64,000 bases of DNA from JAAURB01 sp049647265 (GCA_049647265.1 JBARXJ010000061.1:62001-126000), one strand, 5' to 3'; numbered from the stretch's first letter, positions 54,090 to 63,406 are shown. Notes: generated by a model not told the origin, from the sequence alone. Translations and numbers: made by a program.

Positions 54090-54327
54090 CGCTTTCAACG
54101 ATTTTAATAATTGGGCAAAACAAGATAAGAAAATTTATCGTAAGATTATTACTCTGATTAATGATATACTTCGTCAACCTTTTACTGGGTTGGGTAAACC
54201 TGAACCTTTGAAACATGAGCTGAAAGGATATTGGTCACGGCGCATTACTGATGAGCATCGTTTAGTCTATAAGGTTAGTGAGAATGCAATTATTATTCTA
54301 AGTTGTCGATTTCATTATGATAATTAA
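54064..54327 (+). CDS. Txe/YoeB family toxin (mRNA endonuclease)
   Basis: An 87-residue protein from ATG 54064 (MRNITFTPNAFNDFNNWAKQDKKIYRKI). Family marks include INDILRQPFTGLGKPEPLKHELKGYWSRRITDEHRLVYKV and the C-terminal ILSCRFHYDN, with the catalytic Glu, Arg and His/Tyr of YoeB. It cleaves mRNA in the ribosome A site when freed from its antitoxin. The 26-base overlap with the antitoxin gene marks a two-gene type II module. The module appears intact. Confidence 0.9.
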   Translation: MRNITFTPNAFNDFNNWAKQDKKIYRKIITLINDILRQPFTGLGKPEPLKHELKGYWSRRITDEHRLVYKVSENAIIILSCRFHYDN

Positions 54328-54359
54328 AATCATTATAATCTCTATTGATAAAGTATATC

Positions 54360-55385
54360 TTAATCTTTATAAGGTTCTAAAATTAAGCTACCATCCCCTT
54401 GATTTAAATTTGAATTGGAAGAGAAACGCCAATATTGTTGATAAAATTCTAAGAAGTTTTGACCGATAATTCCATCTATTTCTAAAACATCTAAAACAGA
54501 GGGAGAGTTTAAAATCACAACGCCTAAATTATTTTGTTCAAATTGACCGATTTTAACTTGTTCTAAAACAGAATAACCTGCGTCTTCTAATCCACAAAAT
54601 CCTTGAACTTGAATCGGTTGTATTTCTGTATCACTTAGATTTAATTGCTGAGCTAGTTTTTGAGAAATAAAGATTAAGTCGGCTCCTGTATCGAGCATAA
54701 ACGTTAAGTTTGTTTGGTGATTTACTGTAACAGAAGCTAACATGACCCCTAATTTATTGGTTAATACAATTGCGTCTTGTTGTTGCTCTTTTGGTAGAAC
54801 AGAAGGCTTCGATAAATCTAATTGTTTGGTTTGAGGATTTATTTTAAGATCGAAGAACTTTAACACATCCATTCCTAATACGCCGGATAAGTTTTGAGGA
54901 ATGATTGTATTTGTAAATTCTAAGGCTTGTAGTTGATTAACTGTCACTTGATTAATATTAATTTTGGGTAATTGATGTAAATTGGCGCTCATATCTTGAC
55001 AGTCATCTCCGGCGACGGCTGAGGTTAATTCTTCACTCTGAATGGGTTTACCAATTAATCCTAACTGTTGAACGAATGCAGAAGAAACCATTGTGGTTGA
55101 TGCGCCCGTATCCAATAAAAAATTGCCTGAAAGATTACCGACTTTTAACGCAATTGTAAAGACTCTACTATTTCCTAAAGATTGTAAGTTAATCGTAGTT
55201 TCTCCGGTAACTTTGGCGGCAGGAATATTAAGCTCTTTTAGGGGAACAATTGCATCTAAAATAGGATAATTTTTAAGAGAGAGATTTTGAGCCAGCGCTA
55301 AATGATTAAACGGCTGAACTTTTAATACTGAAAAAGTTGATAAAAATCCTAAACTCAGAATTGAGATGAAATGAATCAGTTTCAT
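54360..55385 (-). CDS. Retropepsin-like aspartic protease (duplicated DTG domains)
   Basis: A 341-residue exported protein with signal peptide (about residues 1-32, FISILSLGFLSTFSVLKV). Two clan AA domains follow, each with the catalytic triplet: FLLDTGASTTMVS near residue 90 and FMLDTGADLIFIS near residue 230. Each also has the later hydrophobic-Gly (VLGMDVLKFF, IIGQNFLEFY). A tandem pair can form one pepsin-like active site in a single chain. This family is common in cyanobacteria; substrates are unknown. It is divergent from thiC and its riboswitch. Confidence 0.87.
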   Translation of the reverse strand: MKLIHFISILSLGFLSTFSVLKVQPFNHLALAQNLSLKNYPILDAIVPLKELNIPAAKVTGETTINLQSLGNSRVFTIALKVGNLSGNFLLDTGASTTMVSSAFVQQLGLIGKPIQSEELTSAVAGDDCQDMSANLHQLPKININQVTVNQLQALEFTNTIIPQNLSGVLGMDVLKFFDLKINPQTKQLDLSKPSVLPKEQQQDAIVLTNKLGVMLASVTVNHQTNLTFMLDTGADLIFISQKLAQQLNLSDTEIQPIQVQGFCGLEDAGYSVLEQVKIGQFEQNNLGVVILNSPSVLDVLEIDGIIGQNFLEFYQQYWRFSSNSNLNQGDGSLILEPYKD

Positions 55386-55581
55386 TGGGATATACAGAAA
55401 TTAATCAAATCTTATGGCTTTAATGAATAACACTACCCATCATTAATCAGTCAGTAAATCTACTCATGAATTAGATTGAGCAATTAAGCAGGTGAAATGA
55501 TGTCAATTATTAACAATATCTTAAAAAAAAATATTATCTTCAATTTATACAAAAAAGTGTGATACCATCTTTACCTTATAA

Positions 55582-55664
55582 GCTAGGGGTGCCTGCCGTT
55601 AAGTCCAGGCTGAGAGACACCCTTGGAACCTGAGTCCGGCTAGTACCGGCGTAGGGAAGCGAAC
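55582..55664 (+). ncRNA. TPP riboswitch (THI element) upstream of thiC
   Basis: The leader carries the conserved TPP aptamer: AGGGGTGCC in P1/P2, the CTGAGAGACACCCTT core with its CUGAGA pyrimidine-sensing element, ACCTGA, a CCGGC/GCCGG-type hairpin, and GTAGGGAAGC closing P1. It ends about 19 bases before the thiC ATG, so thiamine pyrophosphate probably controls translation or termination of thiC. Confidence 0.96.
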
Positions 55665-55682
55665 ATTTAGAGGAATACTAAA

Positions 55683-57071
55683 ATGCGAACAGAATGGGTT
55701 GCCAAACGCCAGGGTCAGAAAAATGTATCTCAGATGCATTATGCTCGTCAGGGTGTAATCACGGAAGAAATGCATTATGTGGCAAAACGGGAAAACCTTC
55801 CGGCTGAGTTAATTCGGGATGAAGTGGCACGGGGACGGATGATTATCCCAGCTAATATTAATCATACGAATTTAGAGCCGATGTGTATCGGTATTGCCTC
55901 TAAATGTAAGGTAAATGCTAATCTCGGTGCTTCTCCTAATTCTTCTAATTTAGATGAAGAGGTTGATAAGCTCAAATTAGCGGTAAAATACGGCGCAGAT
56001 ACAGTGATGGATCTGTCTACCGGGGGTGGTAATTTAGATCAAATTCGGACTGCTATCATTAACGCTTCTCCGGTGCCTATTGGTACAGTTCCCATCTATC
56101 AAGCCTTGGAAAGCGTCCATGGTAATATCGAAAAGCTAACGCCGGATGATTTTCTACACATTATTGAAAAGCACGCTCAACAGGGTGTAGATTATATGAC
56201 GATCCATGCGGGTATTTTAATCGAACATTTGCCTCTAGTTCGTAACCGCATTACCGGAATTGTATCTCGTGGCGGCGGTATTATTGCCCGGTGGATGCTG
56301 CATCACCATAAACAAAATCCCCTTTATACTCATTTTGACGAGATTATTGAGATCTTCAAGAAATACGATGTTTCCTTTAGTTTAGGCGATTCTCTGCGTC
56401 CGGGTTGTACCCATGATGCCTCCGATGAAGCGCAACTGGCTGAACTTAAAACTCTTGGACAACTGACCCGCCGCGCTTGGGAACATGATGTGCAGGTGAT
56501 GGTAGAAGGCCCTGGACACGTCCCCATGGATCAAATTGAGTTCAATGTCAAAAAACAGATGGAAGAGTGTTCTGAAGCGCCTTTCTATGTGCTGGGGCCG
56601 TTGGTGACGGATATTGCACCGGGTTACGATCATATCACATCTGCGATAGGTGCGGCGATGGCAGGCTGGTACGGAACCGCAATGTTATGTTATGTCACGC
56701 CGAAAGAACACCTTGGACTACCGGATGCAGAGGATGTCAGAAATGGTCTGATTGCCTATAAAATTGCTGCTCACGCCGCTGATATAGCCCGTCGTCGTCC
56801 GGGAGCACGCGATCGCGACGATCAACTGTCTGAAGCCCGTTATAACTTTGACTGGAACCGTCAGTTTGACTTATCTTTAGATCCAGAACGGGCGCGGGAA
56901 TATCACGACGAAACCTTACCGGCTGATATCTATAAAACGGCTGAATTCTGTTCGATGTGTGGGCCGAAATTCTGCCCGATGCAAACAAAAGTCGATGCCG
57001 ATGCGTTAACCGAGTTGGAAAAATTCTTAGCCAAAGAAGACGAGAAAAAAGCCCTCAGTCCTTCTTTATAA
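55683..57071 (+). CDS. thiC: Phosphomethylpyrimidine synthase
   Basis: A radical SAM enzyme that converts aminoimidazole ribotide to the HMP-P pyrimidine of thiamine. The 462-residue protein has the family core (MCIGIASKCKVNANLGASPNSS, GADTVMDLSTGG, VDYMTIHAGI, MVEGPGHVPMDQI, GYDHITSAIGAAMAGW) and the C-terminal CSMCGPKFC cysteine motif that binds the 4Fe-4S cluster. It starts at ATG 55683. A TPP riboswitch lies directly upstream. It is monocistronic and convergent with an oxidoreductase gene. Confidence 0.98.
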   Translation: MRTEWVAKRQGQKNVSQMHYARQGVITEEMHYVAKRENLPAELIRDEVARGRMIIPANINHTNLEPMCIGIASKCKVNANLGASPNSSNLDEEVDKLKLAVKYGADTVMDLSTGGGNLDQIRTAIINASPVPIGTVPIYQALESVHGNIEKLTPDDFLHIIEKHAQQGVDYMTIHAGILIEHLPLVRNRITGIVSRGGGIIARWMLHHHKQNPLYTHFDEIIEIFKKYDVSFSLGDSLRPGCTHDASDEAQLAELKTLGQLTRRAWEHDVQVMVEGPGHVPMDQIEFNVKKQMEECSEAPFYVLGPLVTDIAPGYDHITSAIGAAMAGWYGTAMLCYVTPKEHLGLPDAEDVRNGLIAYKIAAHAADIARRRPGARDRDDQLSEARYNFDWNRQFDLSLDPERAREYHDETLPADIYKTAEFCSMCGPKFCPMQTKVDADALTELEKFLAKEDEKKALSPSL

Positions 57072-57130
57072 CTAGATGAGTCGGTACTGTTGTAATCTGC
57101 CAGTTTTGGTGTAGGTTATTGTTGATATGA

Positions 57131-57149
57131 GGTGCGTCGGTGACGCACC
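57131..57149. repeat. Palindromic GGTGCGTC...GACGCACC repeat
   Basis: Same 19-base element as at 10076-10094, followed by CCTAC. It lies between the convergent ends of thiC and the oxidoreductase gene, where it may act as a terminator stem. Confidence 0.75.
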
Positions 57150-57168
57150 CTACCTACTTTTCCTAAGT

Positions 57169-58266
57169 TTAAGAAATGTCTACCTGTAAAGTAGAACAAT
57201 AAGGTGTCAGTTGGTTTTCCCTAAGATTCCAGACTTTACCATCTAATGCCATCTGTTCAATTAAACTCGCAAGTCGTAATGCTTTTAAGGCTTGTTCTCC
57301 ACCAACAGACGGTTGATTTCCCCCATAAATACATTGAACAAAATGTTCGAGTTCTGCGTGTAACGGTTCAATATTACTGGTATGAACTCGCTCAATTAAT
57401 CCATCCTGACGATACAAAACTTGCCCATAATCTGTAATACAATCTGCTGTCGTTTGACGATGAATTAAGATTTGATTATTGAGAAAATCGGCTTCAGTCA
57501 GAGAATTTTGACAGTGAGCGACAATTGAACGACGCTTGCGATGACTGACTTTACTCGCGGTTAAAGTGGCAACAACACCGTTAGCAAATCCTAATGTTGC
57601 AGTGACATAAGCATCACTGGCTTGACTGCCACTGGCGTTTAATTGTATTACAGGTGCAGCCACTAATTCGAGTAGTAAATCGATATCATGGATCATTAAA
57701 TCCAACACAACAGAAACATCATTAGCCCGATCTGAGTAAGGACTCATACGGTGGGCTTCTAATGCTAAGATTTCTTCTGTTTTTAAGACTTTACTTAATT
57801 CCTGGAACGCTGGATTAAACCGTTCAATATGCCCCACTTGTAAGATCCGATTAGATTGGGCTGCCATATTCACTAAAGATTCAGCTTCGCTAATATTGGC
57901 AGCGATGGGCTTTTCTATTAATACGTGAACCCCAGCTTGCAAACAAGTCATTCCCACAGAATGATGCAAACGTGTGGGTACGGCGATACAAACCGCCTCA
58001 ACATATTCGAGTAAATTATGGTAGTCCTCAAAAAAACGCACCCGGTACTTACTGGCAATATCCAGTCCTCGTTCGATATTAATATCAGAAATACCGACCA
58101 GTTGAACATCTTTGAGTAAACCTAAAACTCGGGTGTGATGTTGTCCCATGTGACCCACACCAATTACCCCAACCTTTAGGGGTTCAGAGGGGTTTCGTCT
58201 CGCAAAACTCGTTGAATCTCCCAATACCATTGGATTGAGCACTCCCGGATTTCTCCACCACCACAT
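57169..58266 (-). CDS. Gfo/Idh/MocA family oxidoreductase
   Basis: A 365-residue NAD(P)-dependent dehydrogenase. The Rossmann fold has VGVIGVGHMGQHHTRVL near residue 32; the EKPIAANISEAE stretch (Lys of the EKP motif) and the C-terminal substrate domain (ALEAHRMSPYSDRANDVSVVLDLMIHDIDLLLEL) match the family. Members oxidise sugars or reduce biliverdin; this one is closest in appearance to sugar-nucleotide dehydrogenases, but the substrate is unknown. ATG 58266 gives a Trp-rich start (MWWWRN); an internal ATG at 58230 is possible. It is divergent from the BamA-like gene. Confidence 0.88.
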   Translation of the reverse strand: MWWWRNPGVLNPMVLGDSTSFARRNPSEPLKVGVIGVGHMGQHHTRVLGLLKDVQLVGISDINIERGLDIASKYRVRFFEDYHNLLEYVEAVCIAVPTRLHHSVGMTCLQAGVHVLIEKPIAANISEAESLVNMAAQSNRILQVGHIERFNPAFQELSKVLKTEEILALEAHRMSPYSDRANDVSVVLDLMIHDIDLLLELVAAPVIQLNASGSQASDAYVTATLGFANGVVATLTASKVSHRKRRSIVAHCQNSLTEADFLNNQILIHRQTTADCITDYGQVLYRQDGLIERVHTSNIEPLHAELEHFVQCIYGGNQPSVGGEQALKALRLASLIEQMALDGKVWNLRENQLTPYCSTLQVDIS

Positions 58267-58422
58267 AGACTAAGGTTATCCATTAATTGGGATTGTGTTA
58301 GCCCATCTGTGATACTATCACAGCCTCTGATTTTGTAAAGAAGCGTTAACCAATTCTGCGAGCAATTTCGTCAGTCAAACCGTACAATCAATTGAGGTGT
58401 TTTCATGCATTGTGGGGGTTAG

Positions 58423-60402
58423 GTGAATTCTTTTATAAATATCCGCCGATCTTCGCTGGGACTGGTTGGGATGATGATTTTAGGGACAGTGAGTCCTGTT
58501 CAAGCTGAGACAAACTGGAGTATTCTCGATCCAGTTAAAGTAACACAACAGCCCCCTAACCTCCCACCTCAGTTAAATCTGCCAACACCGATCCCTGTAA
58601 CACCCCCTCAGTCTCAAATTACCGTTGCTGAAATTGTGGTGGCAGGCACTCATAACCCTCAACTCCAAGCTGCAATTTATACAGCGATGGCTTTACAACC
58701 GGGACAAACCATTACCCGTCCTCAACTCCGGCAAGCCACAGAAGCTATTTTAGCCACAGGTTGGTTTGAGGATGTTCAGCCATTACTCGAAAATACTCCC
58801 GTGGGTGTCCGCTTAAGTTGGAGGGTTCGACAATATCCGATTCTAAATTCGGTCAGTTTTGCAGGTCATCAGATCTTACCTTCAGAAGTGATTGAACAGA
58901 GTTTTGCAGGTCAACAAGGTCAACCCATTAACCTCAATTATCTGGCGCAAAGTGTCGAACAAATCAGAACTTGGTATCAACAAAATGGCTATATTTTAGC
59001 CCAAATTCAGGCTCCAGAAATCCAAGCAGATGGAAGGGTAATATTCCCAGTGACGGAAGGTAAAATTGAGGAGATTCAAATTCGCTTCTTAGATGCAGAT
59101 CGACAAGCCGTTGATGTTGACGGTAACCCCATTCAAGGTAAAACTCAAGATTATATTATCCGCCGCGAGATTGAATCAGAACCAGGGGAGATTTATAATC
59201 AGCAAACGATACAACAGGATCTGATTTGGGTTTCGGGGTTAGGTTTATTTCAGGATGTGTGGCTCGATCTCGAACCCAGTCAAACCGATCCCAATCAAGT
59301 GGTGGTGGTGGTGAATGTGATTGAAGATAGTACGGCTTCTTTTGTTGTCGGCGGGGGAGTGAGTTCAGAAACCGGATTATTTGGATCGGCGAGTTATCGA
59401 GATTTTAATGTAGGGGGAAATAATCAAAAGTTTGTGGCCGAATTTCAGTTAGGAGAACGGTTACTATTATTTGATGTTAGTTTTACCGATCCTTGGATCG
59501 GGGGAGATTCTCATCGTACTAGTTATACCGTAAATGCCTTTCGCGGAGAAGGGGTTTCTTTGGTGTTTGAGGAGGGGGATGATGATATCCGCTTACCCAA
59601 TGGCGATCGCCCTCGCTTGGTTCGGACTGGGGGAAATATCCGCTTTACTCGTCCTTTAGCAGCTAATCCCCATACTACCCCGGATTGGGTAATTTTTGCC
59701 GGGGCAGGGTATCAACGGGTTCAAGTGACTGATGCTGATGGGGATATTACTCGGCGAGATGATGCCGGACAGCGCTTAAGTGCCAGTCACTCGGGTCAGG
59801 ATGATTTATTTACGGTTGAGTTGGGATTAAGTCGCGATCGCCGCAATCACCCCATTTTCACCACCGAGGGTTCATTTTTTCAAATTGCCACGCAACAAGC
59901 CCTTCCCTTTGGTTCTGATGGCCTCTCGTTTAATCGATTATGGGGGAGTTATACCCAATATTTTCCTTTAAGCTTATTTGAGTTTGTGCCGGAATTACCA
60001 GAAACTTTAGTATTGACTTTGCAAGCCGGAACTATTTTTGGCGATTTTCCTCCTTATGAAGCATTTGCCTTGGGTGGGGCAGAGTCTGTCCGAGGTTGGA
60101 AAGCGGGGGCAATGGCAGCAGGTCGAAGTTTTGTTTTTGGTTCAGCAGAATATCGTTTTCCTATCTTGTCAACGAGTAATTTTTCTGTCGGTGGGGCGGT
60201 GTTTCTGGATGCTGCCACGACGTTTAGGACTCAATCTACGGTAATAGGAAATCCTGGGGGATCTCGAGGCAAACCGGGGCAAGGTTTAGGATATGGGGCC
60301 GGGTTGAGAATTCAGTCTCCTTTAGGGCCAATTCGGATTGATTATGGTATTAATAATCGTGGCAGAAGTCGGCTTCATTTTGGCTTTGGAGAACGGTTTT
60401 AG
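58423..60402 (+). CDS. BamA/TamA family outer membrane protein (Omp85)
   Basis: A 659-residue outer-membrane beta-barrel assembly protein, related to chloroplast Toc75. It begins with GTG 58423 and a signal peptide (about 1-28, SPVQAETNW). A Pro-rich linker (about 40-65) is followed by POTRA repeats (about 65-285; ITVAEIVVAGTHNPQLQ, GRVIFPVTEGKIEEIQI, GEIYNQQTIQQDL). The barrel and D15 surface antigen domain fill about 295-659 (SFTDPWIGGDSHRTSYT, GGAESVRGWKAG, LGPIRIDYGINNRGRSRLHFGFGERF ending in Phe as barrel signals do). It is smaller than full BamA. A heptamer repeat follows its stop. Confidence 0.92.
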   Translation: MNSFINIRRSSLGLVGMMILGTVSPVQAETNWSILDPVKVTQQPPNLPPQLNLPTPIPVTPPQSQITVAEIVVAGTHNPQLQAAIYTAMALQPGQTITRPQLRQATEAILATGWFEDVQPLLENTPVGVRLSWRVRQYPILNSVSFAGHQILPSEVIEQSFAGQQGQPINLNYLAQSVEQIRTWYQQNGYILAQIQAPEIQADGRVIFPVTEGKIEEIQIRFLDADRQAVDVDGNPIQGKTQDYIIRREIESEPGEIYNQQTIQQDLIWVSGLGLFQDVWLDLEPSQTDPNQVVVVVNVIEDSTASFVVGGGVSSETGLFGSASYRDFNVGGNNQKFVAEFQLGERLLLFDVSFTDPWIGGDSHRTSYTVNAFRGEGVSLVFEEGDDDIRLPNGDRPRLVRTGGNIRFTRPLAANPHTTPDWVIFAGAGYQRVQVTDADGDITRRDDAGQRLSASHSGQDDLFTVELGLSRDRRNHPIFTTEGSFFQIATQQALPFGSDGLSFNRLWGSYTQYFPLSLFEFVPELPETLVLTLQAGTIFGDFPPYEAFALGGAESVRGWKAGAMAAGRSFVFGSAEYRFPILSTSNFSVGGAVFLDAATTFRTQSTVIGNPGGSRGKPGQGLGYGAGLRIQSPLGPIRIDYGINNRGRSRLHFGFGERF

Positions 60403-60403
60403 A

Positions 60404-60452
60404 TTAGTTATTAGTTGTTAGTTATTAGTTATTAGTTATTAGTTATTAGTTG
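60404..60452. repeat. Seven tandem TTAGTTA/TTAGTTG heptamers (STRR)
   Basis: Seven exact 7-base units from 60404 to 60452, beginning right after the BamA-like stop codon. Units 2 and 7 end in G, the others in A. This is the STRR class described in filamentous cyanobacteria. Confidence 0.92.
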
Positions 60453-60614
60453 GCACGTTGTTAGTGATGATCTCCCTATTGCGCGCGATCGCCTGTTCCC
60501 CGTTCCAACCGCGCTACGCACCATAGATGTTTTGGGCAGATTGGCAGTTCTCACAGGACTAACCATATTAATTTGTAATTTGAGAGAGTTACTGCTCAAG
60601 GAAATTAGATAAAT

Positions 60615-61226
60615 ATGAGTTCAATACCACAACCCAGTAATACAATTCAAGGAACGGAAGGGAATGATTTACTCAAAGGTACCCCAGAGTCCGATATAAT
60701 CTTTGGTGGATCGGGTGATGATAGGCTTCAAGGTAAGCAGGGTAACGACGAACTGTCTGGCGGTAATGGTAATGATCTGCTTCGGGGAGGGGCAGATAAT
60801 GACTTGCTAATTGGTGGAGAGGGTCATGATATCCTTTTGGGTGGAAAGGGTAGCGATCGCCTTTTAGGGGGTGAATTTACCGCTTTCAGTCCGACTTTCC
60901 CACCTGAGCCGACTCCCGGATCGGATCAAATCGATATTCTGACTGGGGGGGCTGATGCAGATACATTTGTGTTAAGTACCTTTGGTGCTGCGGATGAACC
61001 GATTACACCCTACACTGGGGAAGGTTTTGCAATTATTACCGATTTTAATGGTTCTGAAGGCGATCAAATTGAACTACTCGGTTCTGCGAGCAATAATGAT
61101 TATATCTTCGACCAAACCTTTATCGGTACAAAAATATCGCTCGGTCAAGATCTCATTGCAGTTGCGGTTAATGCAGAAATTGATCCGAGTACAGATGTTT
61201 CCTTTGTGGGTCGGTTTGTTGGCTAA
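60615..61226 (+). CDS. RTX-type calcium-binding protein
   Basis: A 203-residue acidic protein. Residues 12-85 carry about six tandem RTX nonapeptides of the GGxGxDxLx type (GTEGNDLLKG, GGSGDDRLQG, GGNGNDLLRG, GGADNDLLIGG, GGEGHDILLGG, GGKGSDRLLGG), which fold as calcium-loaded beta-rolls outside the cell. The C-terminal 100 residues (LTGGADADTFVL, TDFNGSEGDQIELLG) match the usual end domain of such proteins. There is no N-terminal signal, as expected for type I secretion, but no secretion genes are near. It is followed by an intrinsic terminator. Confidence 0.88.
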   Translation: MSSIPQPSNTIQGTEGNDLLKGTPESDIIFGGSGDDRLQGKQGNDELSGGNGNDLLRGGADNDLLIGGEGHDILLGGKGSDRLLGGEFTAFSPTFPPEPTPGSDQIDILTGGADADTFVLSTFGAADEPITPYTGEGFAIITDFNGSEGDQIELLGSASNNDYIFDQTFIGTKISLGQDLIAVAVNAEIDPSTDVSFVGRFVG

Positions 61227-61353
61227 TTCTAATTGATTAAATATCGCTACAACAAAACTGTTTTGGGTGTTACTGCAATAAAACTGTTTTTTCTCTTCAT
61301 ACAGCAGTACAATTTTCAAACAAGTTATCCCAGAAGCCTGCCTAAAACAAGGG

Positions 61354-61384
61354 AGGACGGGGCTAAAAACCCCAATCCTTTTTT
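61354..61384 (+). terminator. Intrinsic terminator of the RTX gene
   Basis: AGGA-C-GGGG (61354-61362) pairs with CCCC-AA-TCCT (61370-61379) around a CTAAAAA loop, followed by TTTTTT. It lies 130 bases after the RTX stop. On the other strand the stem could also end the convergent isoaspartyl peptidase transcript. Confidence 0.8.
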
Positions 61385-61392
61385 CTTTACTA

Positions 61393-62325
61393 TTAAGGGA
61401 TGATCGTTGAAACTTGCATTCCTGCCTCAGCTTCTAAACTGTCTCCAATTTTGTCGCCATCATGATACGCAGCAGTCAGCAGATCGCAGGCTTTTCCCCA
61501 GCCAATGGTTCCGGTATGGTCAATCGAAATAGCAGCAAAATCTCGTTGACGTTTTGTGGCTTCTTTAAAAGAACGATCCAAAGCTTGCTCTAAAGATAAA
61601 CCATCTGTTACCCGGATTACAACCCGTGCGGCGAAACATTCATCAATAATATCTTCCCCAATACCGGTACAACTCATCCCGGCATAGTCATTGGCATAAT
61701 TTCCCGCTGGCATAGGGGAGTCACTCACCCGGCCAATTTTCTCAAAGCCCTTGCCTCCGGTAGAGGTTCCGGCTGCTATTTTACCATGGCTATCTAAAGC
61801 GACAACGCCAATTGTACCGCGTCTGGCGCTTCCTCCCGCTAAAACATTTGCAGACTTGCGCTGAAAGTCATTTTTACGTTCTTCTGCCCATTCTTGTAAT
61901 CGTCTATCTGTCATAGGATTATAGATGGGGATTTGGAATTCTCGCATGAATTCAGCACAACCATATTCTGATAAAATTCGATCTTTCGAGCTTTGTAAAG
62001 CCAGCGCTAGATCAATCGGATTTTTCACTCGTGAGACATTAATTACACCACTAAATGACTGAGTTGAACCATCCATTAACCCGGCACTCATGCGAATTTG
62101 GCCGTCAGACTGTAAGACTGAACCGGTTCCAGCATTAAACCGAGGTTCATTTTCTAATAATTCACATCCCTTTACGACTGCCTCTTTTGCGGTTCCTCCC
62201 TGCTGTAGTAGCGGATAGACTGCATCTAAAATACTGTAGAGACATTTACGAACGTCGAGTATTGTTTCTTTGGCGGCTAGAGAGTTACCTGCACCACCGT
62301 GAATAATAAGTTTAGGTTTTACCAT
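61393..62325 (-). CDS. Isoaspartyl peptidase/L-asparaginase (Ntn hydrolase)
   Basis: A 310-residue plant-type (class 2) asparaginase precursor that removes isoaspartyl residues from damaged peptides. The IIHGGAGN start, ENEPRFNAGTGSVLQ and the activation site SARRGTIGVVALD are conserved. Autocleavage before Thr171 makes the N-terminal nucleophile; GTSTGG follows. The C-terminal part has GIGEDIIDECFAARV. It resembles cyanobacterial IaaA. It is monocistronic with the RTX gene convergent. Confidence 0.93.
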   Translation of the reverse strand: MVKPKLIIHGGAGNSLAAKETILDVRKCLYSILDAVYPLLQQGGTAKEAVVKGCELLENEPRFNAGTGSVLQSDGQIRMSAGLMDGSTQSFSGVINVSRVKNPIDLALALQSSKDRILSEYGCAEFMREFQIPIYNPMTDRRLQEWAEERKNDFQRKSANVLAGGSARRGTIGVVALDSHGKIAAGTSTGGKGFEKIGRVSDSPMPAGNYANDYAGMSCTGIGEDIIDECFAARVVIRVTDGLSLEQALDRSFKEATKRQRDFAAISIDHTGTIGWGKACDLLTAAYHDGDKIGDSLEAEAGMQVSTIIP

Positions 62326-62673
62326 GTTTTCAATCCGATCAACTTAGCCGAATCCATTGTAAGGGTTTTTGAGATCTTTCCTCATTTGAGATGCAAAAGC
62401 TTCTAGATGTTAGCAAAAGTTGTCTGTATTTTCTGTATAATATTATCTAATTTGAGCCGTAAATCTTTATAATGATTTATCAGTTTAATTATTATTTGAT
62501 ACAAATAGTCATCGGTACACCGGCTTTTAAAGCCGATGCCTGCGATGACCACCTTCCGTGGTCAATAAATTATTTTGATTAAAATCTTAAAAGGGCTGAT
62601 GATTATCGTTGAGATTTCCATCAAGCCCTTTACTGAACTCTAACTAAATTGTGCTAAAGTTATCGTTATTCTT
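62326..62673. other. Intergenic region with two small hairpins
   Basis: About 350 bases and no gene. A palindromic stretch at 62511-62563 holds ATCGG...CCGAT around CGGC-TTTTAAA-GCCG, then GACCAC-CTTCC-GTGGTC (62547-62563), which looks like an interspersed REP-like element. The terminator of the acidic lipoprotein gene is at the right. Confidence 0.5.
62582..62631 (-). terminator. Terminator of the acidic lipoprotein gene
   Basis: AAAGGGCTGATG (62590-62601) pairs with CATCAAGCCCTTT (62619-62631) apart from one bulge. On the minus strand it is followed by a stretch with TTTT. It starts about 40 bases beyond the stop codon. Confidence 0.75.
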
Positions 62674-63186
62674 TTATTCAACTCGAGTCACATCTGCGAC
62701 AACTACAATTTTTCCTTCGTACTCTGCTTCAATTTTTTGCTTCAGTTCTAAATCCCAAGTAATATCGTAATCTCTTTCAAATTCTGCGACAACTAACTGC
62801 ACCACTTCTCCTGTAATTTCTGCATCTTCTCCTTCACTAAGAACAAACTCATTCTGTAAGTTATCAACAGATAAAACTAGAACTTCATCCTCTGTAAACA
62901 AGTCATCGTCGTCTGCTAAAATTAATGCATCTGTACCTAATATTTCCTCAACTTTACCAGAAATTGTTACAGTTTGACCTATCAGTTCATCACCGTCTTC
63001 TGCAACATCATCTAATTCTGTCACGGTTTCTACTTCTGCTGTATCGGTCGGAGCAGTAGCATTTTCGCCGACAGAGTCACAAGCTACGATTAAACTAGAG
63101 ACTAAAGCTGTTAAACCTAATGTGACAGGTTTTTTAAATATTTCAAATAAAGAGTTGATTTTTAAAAGACGCTTATTTAATTCCAT
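62674..63186 (-). CDS. Acidic lipoprotein of unknown function
   Basis: A 170-residue predicted lipoprotein. A hydrophobic segment (about 22-35) ends in LIVAC, so Cys36 should be lipidated. The mature protein is very acidic (AEVETVTELDDVAEDGDEL, ILADDDDLFTEDE) and alternates beta strands (GQTVTISGKVEEILG, EDAEITGEVVQLVV, GKIVVVADVTRVE), consistent with an OB-like barrel such as tRNA_anti-like or BOF proteins. I recognise no specific family. It may be a membrane-anchored periplasmic binding protein. It has its own terminator and a long upstream gap. Confidence 0.7.
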   Translation of the reverse strand: MELNKRLLKINSLFEIFKKPVTLGLTALVSSLIVACDSVGENATAPTDTAEVETVTELDDVAEDGDELIGQTVTISGKVEEILGTDALILADDDDLFTEDEVLVLSVDNLQNEFVLSEGEDAEITGEVVQLVVAEFERDYDITWDLELKQKIEAEYEGKIVVVADVTRVE

Positions 63187-63360
63187 TTATTCCTCCAATT
63201 TATAAAGTTTAATAATGTAAAGATAAGCTGATATTGAGAGTATCCATATATCCTTCATATCTTAAAGTAATTTATCGTTTACTGTTATCTATCTAAAGAA
63301 TTAACTCTCTCTATCTTAAGAATGAAACAGCGATAATCACCTCGGTTCTATTGTAGAATT

Positions 63361-63406
63361 TAAAAAGATTAACCCAGCCTTCATCGTCATTCAAAGACTG
63401 GATTAA
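63361..63406 (-). terminator. Intrinsic terminator of msrB
   Basis: TTAACCCAGCCTT (63369-63381) and AAGACTGGATTAA (63394-63406) form 13 pairs on the minus strand, two being U-G, with a 12-base loop. On that strand a TCTTTTTA tail follows. It lies 37 bases beyond the msrB stop. Confidence 0.85.

Noticed and set aside
60404..60452. CRISPR repeat
   Set aside because: The units are contiguous heptamers without spacers, which is STRR DNA.
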